In this document: piece by piece, positions 56,540 through 64,000 of the stretch
Layout: each line of letters begins with the position of its first letter
Numbering within the stretch: the stretch's first letter is position 1
Assembly: GCA_012274445.1 (NCBI GenBank)
Contig: JAAROD010000081.1
Coordinates: forward strand, 1,426,001-1,490,000
DNA length: 64,000 nt
Direction of reading: 5' to 3'
DNA from: Sclerotiophoma versabilis
Lineage: Eukaryota; Ascomycota; Dothideomycetes; Pleosporales; Didymellaceae
The notes under the pieces: model-generated
What the model saw: the letters and a program-made list of their open reading frames with translations, nothing else
Told to the model about the DNA's origin: nothing
Database searches by the model: none
Position numbers and translations under genes: made by a program

Positions 56540-57996
56540 CTGTTTCCCGCATCCAACGAGTTCATCGAACGACTTCCCTTACACATGTATCCTTGGTTCA
56601 CATATGGTCGGGTCATGGTTGCGGCATCGTGGAATACCCCTGGACTTCTGCTCTGAGCGCTTCTGCATAAGAATGGTTTGGTTAAAACGGTTTGGCGTTG
56701 ATGGCATCTTTTGTGGCGTTCTGTCTGTCTACTCTTCAGAGGTGCTTACTTGTATGTTCCTGGATTCTTCTCTACATCGCAATCACATATCTATAGACAA
56801 TGTACCGCGCGCACGGTGATGAAAGCGTTGGCTACGCCTCATAAAATCCGAACAACTGAACGAGAGCAGCAAGCGAACGGCCACATGGGTTTGCTGCAGC
56901 ATCGCACATTGGAAATATACCACCGCCGTCCCGAACGTCCTGTGTCAAAGCTCGTTTCCCTTTGCCGTCACCTGCAACACGCCAAAACATGAACACTATC
57001 ATCAATACAATCTAGTCTCTCCGAGATCCGCAACCACATGTCTCTTTGAGCTTAGAAATACCTAAAACCCAATTCCATAAAGCTTGAAAGCATTCACCGT
57101 TTCGCCTGACTTAGCGCAGCACAGCTCGAGCAGTTTGGGATGTGACATATGATCTGTCACGCAAGGACCCGAAATACAATGTTGTTTTTCTTGTCACTCA
57201 CAGCTCTACGAAGTATCGGGTTGAAGCTGTCGTAAAGGGAGAGAAAAGTGCTGTCTTGCACATGGCACGAACAACGAGGGCTACATCGGAGGACTCGATC
57301 CTAAACCCGGCCTTTACATCATATCCTGCCCTCTTTCCCTTCATTCATCACACATTCAGTTCCAACACAATGATGCGAGCAGGAGACCACGAACTTCTAA
57401 AAAAAAAAAAAATCTGGCTGTTCTCCACATAATACAAACAGAGTAATGTTACGTCAAGTGAATAATCAGTTGGAAGAGCTAGTAAGCAACGAGACGGATT
57501 CTTCGTCACAGATAGACTGCTGGAATGAAAAATAACCAAGCGATGTGCAAACTTCACGCGGCACAGTTTGTACTACTTGGATATAGTCCCTTGCCGCGAG
57601 AACCTTCACGTTGCATCCTAGACCACGTCAAGCATATTCCAACCTCGTGGTAGTCGGGCTCAAGTGTTCTGAGAATGGGAAGAGAAAACCCACGCCGGTC
57701 TGACAAGGGTGGGTGGAAAGAGCAGAAGACAATTTGGGCGATGTAGCAGAGTTGTACTTTGTGTTTGCATTCATGATTATGGATTCTGGAACCCCCCATA
57801 TCAGTTCCTCTCTCCTATCTTCAAGATCTAGCCTGGAAAATATATATGTCGTGTTACAAACGTGTACACATCGGAAGTTACATGGATATCATCGCAATGA
57901 AGCAATCTTGCGCCCAAACGTCGCTTGAGAACCCGAGCTTTTTCCCCACATCCCAATCTTGCCCATAATTCAATCCAAACGCCAGTCGTTAAAATT
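56540..57996. other. Intergenic, about 1.5 kb, convergent
   Basis: Holds the 3' flanks of two convergent genes and an A13 run near 57401. No gene is supported. Confidence 0.5.
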
Positions 57997-60900
57997 TTAG
58001 GCATCGACCGCCAGTCCGTGGGTGGTGCCGAGCCAGTCTACATCTCCCAATTCCGCGGTCAAACTCGCGCCGTGATCTAGCGCTCCGTCGTCAAAAGTAA
58101 ATGTTTCGCCCACAGCATCCAGGTTCAGGAGAGAGTCGAAGTCGCCATCATCAAACTCGTTGTTCAGTGGTAAGCTGGAGAACAAAGTCTCGTTGTCTTG
58201 GTGGTGGTTGATATTGGAAAATGGGTTTTCCGAAAGTCCCATTATACTCCACTTGTTCAATACGTTCATGGAGTCATGGCTGTGCAGGGAGACATCTTCG
58301 GGCCCAGAGCTGACAGCAAGAGGTGTGTCTTGCGAAATTGTGATTGCAGCCATAGCGTGCTCGTGGTGCTCGTGGTCCGAGTCTGGCGGTGTGGAAGCAA
58401 GGAAGGTCTCAAGGCGGCGGGCAACTTCTTCATCAGTGACGTTCGGTTGGGGACCAGGCAGTTTCTCAAGGGTTGCCATGTTAGTGGTGCCGGCGTCGGG
58501 AGGTGGTGTAAGGGTCGAGCGCTGTTGTTGGTGAGAGGTGGTGGTCGTGTTGACCATATCGAGGCGGCGGCCGGCGTCGACAAGGTCTTCGACGGAAGTA
58601 ACGGGGCTAGTCTTAGGCATCGGCGAAGTCTGCATAGAGGTTGGTGCAACGTGAATGCCGGCTTTTCGGATCGCAGCTTCGAGAAAGGCGACAGAGTAGT
58701 CGGCTGCAGCGTAGAGGTCACGAAGCTTGCCCATGACAGCCATACATTGGCAGAAGCCACGCAGAGAGCTGCGGCGAGTTTCTTCCTCGGGTGCCTTGAT
58801 GTCGAGAAGGTGAATAATTATGGCAGGAAGAAGAACCGTAACGCCAGTAGTGGGCAGATATCTGACCAGTCCGTTCGAGTCGAGGCGTTGTGCTATTGAA
58901 GTGATTGCGGATGCGGCGCGGCGGACGTTACGTCGCGAGGCATCGAGGATGTCAGACTCGACGCCGTTCTTGGACGGTGCACTTGCTGGACCACCTTGCG
59001 AGCTTGGTAGAACCTGAGGTCGGTGTAGTGCTGATAGTGTTGTGAAGAAAACCATGTGTAGCAGTGAGCGCGCCAGATCGATGGCTGCATCACCTGATGG
59101 TTTGTCTGTGTATTTTGCCTCTTCAGGCAATTGATCCACCCACTTCTGAAGCTCTTCGTCGCAGGTCTTAACCTCGCTCGTTGCAGGGTCAAGCTTCTTC
59201 GGGAGTAACATCATTGTCGTTCGATCGTTTTGAAGTCCGTGGTTATTGTTGAGGACACAGTACTGCTTTGACAGAACATGTGAAATGCAGAGGCAGAGTC
59301 GCGCCTTCTCAATACACATGATAGCCAGTTGGCGCTGGCTTTCCACATCTCTTGCAACCTTGCAATCAGCCGGAATGCACGTGATCGACTCGGGGATTGC
59401 AGCGATCTCAAAATCATCCAACGTCAGCATAGGTACGTCGAAGTCTTCAGACTTTATGCGTGTAGGTCTTCGCATGCCAAGGGCAATGAGACGATCGCGC
59501 ATATAGGTAGACCACCAAATACGCTTCCACAGCTTGACGCGCTTCGTGTCCAGGTTAGTATTATCTGGGTTGCGGTGGAGGCCAATGGTATGCGCTACAG
59601 ACGTAGCCACACCCATCCAGTGCCATGTGTCTTTTTGATCGTCAGGTGTTTCATAATAGTAAGTCAGGAGAAGCAAGGCCTGGACCAATGACACCCGATC
59701 GGATTCATAATCGAAATCGTATAGGATCTGTCGTTATGATTAGCCCCATCTGTTCGTTTATTCGGACATCAAAGCTTCTAGGACGAATCACATGTTGACA
59801 TGTGAACGGGATGTTGAGGAGCGTCGGAGGTCCGACACCACCCGTCGGCCGAGCTATTTGAGATATTCGGACATGCCGAGGAGCGTGATTTACTTACTCT
59901 GGTCTTTTGGAAAAAGTCCTTGCGAGCCTCTTTTCGAGTAGCGTAGCCTGCAGAGCGTAGATGCGTCATGTCCACAAATGCCGAACCTGCAAACATGACT
60001 GCCTGAAACAGAATCAAGCTAATTTTTCCGTTACTTCCATCTGATCGGTCGATCACGGTCAAAAAATCGTGCAGATCCAGAAGTGGCATGTACGGATGGA
60101 CGAATTCGACGTAAGCACGTAGCATCTCGCTGCGGAGTGTCCCTTTGGGTACCGTCAAAGCACCCTTCTTTTCAAGATACGATATCTCCTCGGGCCCAAT
60201 CTTGACAGGCAACGGCTTGATAAACCGGGGAAGTTGCCCTGAAGGAAGCTTCTGGCCGAAATTGGTGAAGAACGGTTTCCCATCATCGTTCGTGAAAGGT
60301 GTGAATGGAAACGTTGGTAGACCATTGATTTGCGAAGTTACAGACATGCGGCGGTGTACATCTGAGATATTAGGAACGGTAAAATTGCGGTGTCCATGAC
60401 TTTGATCTGTTCCTCGTCAGCGTCTGCGATGGAGCTGTTGTGGTCGCTACACACATATCGAGTGAGGAACATGCTCATTGATGCGACTCTCTACATCTTG
60501 CGATCCCCGTGACGAAGCCGGATTTAATGACTGTACGCTATCGCGGGACGCAAGCTTGCGAGTCACATTTGTTGTTGTAGTTGTCGTCTCCGTCTGTGGT
60601 TCGTCGTCTTTGTTCCATTTCCTGCACAGGTTAGCGAGTGGTTCGATCGCGGCCAAGATCGAGATTGTGGTGTGTAGGCTAAAAGCCTATATGAACGCGA
60701 TGAGCTGGGGGGGGGGGGGGGGGCATCCGCAAGTGGCTAGTTCAGCAGTAATGAATACCCAACCAATTTTCGGATGACGACAAGTAACAAAGTCGGAGAT
60801 ATTCCCCATGTAATGTGTAACAGTGTAAATCGCGCTCGTGAGAGGGGCTGTCGGATACTGCACGGGATGGGTGACTGACTTCTTACGCCTGCTCTCCGAA

Positions 60901-61121
60901 ACAATGCATTCGACTTCGTCCAATCGGCAGTTCGTGCAGGGTGCGCCATGCTCTGTGACGTTGCACCGAACTTTTCGAGCTCGACAACATTGACATGCTT
61001 TCGAGGCTCTTCTTTTTACTGAACGTCCAGTTGTGTTTCCATCGAGGCCAGCTGTTGTCGCTTTTCGCTTCGGTGGCTGGGACTCCATGTGGTCAGACGG
61101 TGAGCCAGAGTAATCGGACAT
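57997..61121 (-). CDS. Zn2Cys6 transcription factor, CTF1/FarA-like
   Basis: Exons (minus) 61121-60880, 60621-60455, 60406-59898 and 59727-57997 encode 882 residues. Intron 1 is 258 nt and carries a long poly-C stretch; the others are 48 and 170 nt. ATG 61121 (MSDYSGSPSD) was chosen; upstream there is only a GTG. The binuclear cluster has Cys43, 46, 53, 62, 65 and 72 (KACQCCRARKVRC, PCTNCRLDEVEC) with a basic KRRA lead-in. The middle-homology (fungal_trans) domain follows (LRAYVEFVHPYMPLLDLHDFL, RVSLVQALLLLTYYYETPDDQKDTWHWMGVATSVAHTIGLHR, KLWKRIWWSTYMRDRLIALGMRRPTRI). This resembles the cutinase/fatty-acid regulators CTF1-alpha/beta and FarA/B, which act in the nucleus on lipid-degradation genes; the precise member is not certain. 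Its own regulation is not visible. Confidence 0.9.
60707..60723. repeat. G17 homopolymer inside intron 1 of the CTF1-like gene
   Basis: Seventeen consecutive G on the plus strand (C17 in the transcript) within the intron. It is far longer than any other homopolymer G run in the window. Confidence 0.95.
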
Positions 61122-63406
61122 GGCTGTAATCGATATCGACACTTAACGATTGTCAATACAGTGATCGCTAGAGGATGAAGAAATCACGACTTTCCGCGCG
61201 CGAGGGGTCCGGGGAAGGGCTTCGATTATGTACTCCAAATTCCACAAAAGTGGATTCCATGCCTGGACTAGTCGTGTGCTCAGGGCGTGCAGACAAGCCG
61301 CGATTCATCGTAGTGCCCTTGACCCTCATGACGCCTCGTCCGTCCCCACTGGGGATCGTTAGTGAGTACCCCAGTCCCCAGATGCGGATGGGCCGGCGCT
61401 CATCCTTGGCGCTTGGAGAGCACCGGTGCTTCTCGGATGGCCTCGGGATAATGCACGCGCCCGATGGCGAGACGCGCCCCAAGTCGTTAGCAGCTGCCAG
61501 ATCTGAACGCACGTAAAAGATGCCGCGGTACTTCAGTCTTGTCAAAGCTGGTCCCTTCCTGCCCTTCCTGCCCTGCATATTCTGCTTCTCTACAGCTTTG
61601 TGATTTTGACTTGGGGAAACGCAAGCGGGATGTGGAGCACCCCAGGATCTCGACTCGCTAATGACGAATCTTGATAGCTTCAGTTGCTGAGTTTGGAGCT
61701 GATCCTCGCTAGCGAAAATGCGGAAATGGAACCCATGTTGTAACATGATTGGTGTCAGAAGTGCGGAATGCCTACGGACATACTAGACGTCTCTAGACCA
61801 AACAGCCGACCTCATAGCCGGTCTTCCATACACGTGACGCACCAACACGGTTGAGGTGGTGAAAATTGCGGCTTTTTGCTCAGCTCTCGATCGGAGGGAT
61901 CCACTCCTCCGACGCACTGCGCCCTGGATGTTAGTGTTTGGCGGTGGATGCCGTTTCTCTTTGCAAAGCGCATGACGACTGCTGACCGCTTCGTTGGTAA
62001 CATTTCGCTATTTGAAGCTCGTGTAAGGACTGGAAGCGCTAGAAGAGGCTCAGCATCGGCGGTCTTTGACAGATTGTGAGGTCTGGACAATCGGACCTGT
62101 TACTAGGTGGGTGATAAACGTGAAGTCACACGAACCATGCGGGGAGTTGGTCAGGGGCAACCCCACATGCCACACAGGCTTAAGCCCGGCCTTCACTCGG
62201 GAAACTTCTCGCCGTTTAGCAAGCTAAACTGGATGCAGACACCAACACATCTTGTGAAGTCTAAGCCCAGTGCATCATACTCCGTCGATCGATCAGCTGC
62301 GCTGGAGGCAGTCAGTACACAGGCAGCTTGGCTCGCCGCGTCTAGGCGGACAAGCCGAGCGCAGCAAGCTCACGGCAGGGTTAAATGTCGTGAAGCCGAC
62401 AACAAGGCCGCTCCTCAGCGATCATTACGGCGTTATCAACCCTCGGAGTTGCTCTGCGCTCACTCTCCGACGAAATGACCACCGATGCGACTAGTTGTGA
62501 CTTGCAGTCGGAGGCGGTCCGTAGAGCACCTAGCCTGGCCTTCTAAGCTGTGGCTTTGGAAGACAGCACCGGTACACTGGATCTTAACGACTAAACGATC
62601 GCGACACATTTTAGGATCAACATGACAGCCAAGAGTCCTCTCTCGTATCATTCCGCTTGACTCGATGCGAGCTATGCAGTCTTTTCCTTCTTAGATGGTA
62701 TTTTTGAAAGCCACTCTTTGATTAAGACCGCGTCCGCTTCTTCGCATAGATTAAGAAAAAAGTCTCCGAGTAGCGGAGAAGCCCGGCGTAACACTGTTAC
62801 GAAACACAACGCGAGATAAACGCGCCCGTCTGAACGGACTATAGCTAACGGTGCATCTCTCAATCTGATCGGTCTGCAGGAAGAAAGTTCTTTCTAATTT
62901 TCAACGCAATAGAAGGCCGCCTCATGTTTCAAAACATCTCGATCCTGCGAACCTTACCGGGTCAGATGCCTCCGGCCTTCTCTATGCACGCGCTCGCCTA
63001 GTAACGCACTCCGCGGACGGGAAAATCCACAAGAAGAGCACGAGCAGCCGCAACTTTGAGCCTCAATGTGCAATCCTGCGCCAGAAGCACAAAGTTGTGG
63101 ACCTTGATGCTGTTGGGAATCAATATCCGGATACTTTTCCGCTGGAACGGAATGAAAATTTGGCTCCGGCCACTACGGGGCTGAGCATCATCCACCGCAT
63201 GGACATTCCGGTCGAAGCTGAGCGGCCGGGAATACTGTCACAATCATCAGAAAATATGTTCATCTTCTGTCAATACCTACACATCGTCCCGAGATTCAAA
63301 CAGAAGTGCTTGCCCAGCCTACCACTTGCATCATTTTGCATCTGACGGTACAGTATAGACGACCTGGCTTTCTGTTGTATCTGCTTGCTTGTCAGTTTCA
63401 GTACAC
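61122..63406. other. Intergenic, about 2.3 kb
   Basis: No convincing gene. The first part is the promoter of the CTF1-like regulator. Longer open frames (61168-61746 minus, 62107-62478 plus) have no recognisable domain. Confidence 0.5.
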
Positions 63407-63907
63407 CTACAATGAGGCTGGGAGCCTACCCTTCTGGTTTGCCGGGATCTGTTCATGAAGCTTGGCCCTAAGATCTTTCAGTGCAGCGAAGGGACAGGAT
63501 TGGTCGTCGCTTTTCACTAAGCTGGTCCACCCATCATGGCGGTCTGGCCAACCTTCACTCTGACCTTGCGGGATGACACGACCGACGTAAGAGTGGTCGA
63601 TATGGCAGACAACCACGTCTAATTTCTCCCAACCGTTACCGCCGTTTCTGAGGCTACAGGTGGTTTGAACATAAGCTGGTGGTGCTGTTAGTCCTCAGAG
63701 GCTGCGATAAGAGGCCCTGGCTTACCAAGCGTTGTCTCTTTCAGACTCGCCGCCAACTTTGTTTCTTCCAGAGAATAGGCTTCCATCGTCGGTGAGAGCA
63801 AGGTCTGGAGGTAGTCGAGACATCAACGCAGTAAGCAGACCGTCCGAACAGTTGATGTATCGCCTATGCTTGTCATCCTGTTTGTATGACGAAGCAATTG
63901 TAGGCAT
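63407..63907 (-). CDS. Possible two-exon gene, unrecognised
   Basis: A tentative model joins 63907-63726 and 63653-63407 (142 residues) over a 72-bp intron with GTAAGC and CTAAC, using the third AG after the branch site; the first two AGs lead to a stop. Start ATG 63907 (MPTIASSYKQDDKHRRYINC). The product has several Cys and looks globular (INCSDGLLTALMSRLPPDLAL, WEKLDVVVCHIDHSYVGRVI, CPFAALKDLRAKLHEQI). No family is recognised. The upstream frame stays open past the ATG for a short way, so the gene may begin nearer the window edge. Confidence 0.25.
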
Positions 63908-64000
63908 CACACACAGAGCGTTTCTGACACAAATGGTGCAGTATGACGCTGTTCATCAATGGTGTCACTTGTCATGGATATTCAACAATCTCAATAGCAA
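63908..64000. other. Window end
   Basis: The last 93 bp; nothing is recognised. Confidence 0.4.

Noticed and set aside
61168..61746. A 192-codon minus-strand frame upstream of the CTF1-like gene
   Set aside because: Its start is not supported, the composition is that of random sequence, and it overlaps the likely promoter region.

Overview
The window is nuclear DNA from a filamentous ascomycete. The evidence is short spliceosomal introns (mostly 46-75 bp, GTRNGT donors, CTAAC/CTAAT branch sites), single-copy eukaryotic housekeeping genes on both strands with no operons, and typical mould families: a HET-domain protein, a Zn2Cys6 regulator of the cutinase/fatty-acid type, DUF3605, and a serine-rich GPI-type surface protein. 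The gene content and codon use suggest Dothideomycetes/Pleosporales; that placement is inference. I see no intact transposon, CRISPR array, rRNA gene or phage element.

Left part (1-18.3 kb): a broken aminoglycoside-phosphotransferase-like gene cut by the window edge; a single-pass membrane protein; a cysteine-rich, probably GPI-anchored protein; a secreted GH105 hydrolase; a DUF3605/Gig1-like protein; a 14-TM-type MFS transporter; a TMEM19/DUF92 membrane protein; a tRNA-Leu(AAG) gene carrying two different introns (the most unusual object in the window); and a Kelch-repeat membrane protein whose ancestral frame is broken by a TGA.

Middle part (20-41 kb): dense housekeeping genes: PGK1, SEM1, IML2, a sugar/H+ symporter, TMA7, an amidohydrolase-like protein that has lost metal-ligand residues, DBR1 head to head with an Rpr2/SNM1-type RNase P/MRP subunit, ZPR1, a PPIL3-type cyclophilin, and an arrestin-fold protein behind a C-rich leader.

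Right part (42-64 kb): a HET-domain protein, an ethanolamine kinase, an ammonium transporter, TFB4 of TFIIH, a Baeyer-Villiger-type flavin monooxygenase, an Mpv17/PMP22 protein, and a CTF1/FarA-like Zn2Cys6 activator, followed by 2-3 kb with no convincing gene.

Most neighbours are functionally unrelated. The RNA-processing pair (DBR1 and the RNase P/MRP subunit) shares one short divergent promoter. All gene models are read by eye: exon borders were chosen from splice consensus, frame and family resemblance, and most spliced lengths were checked to be multiples of three.
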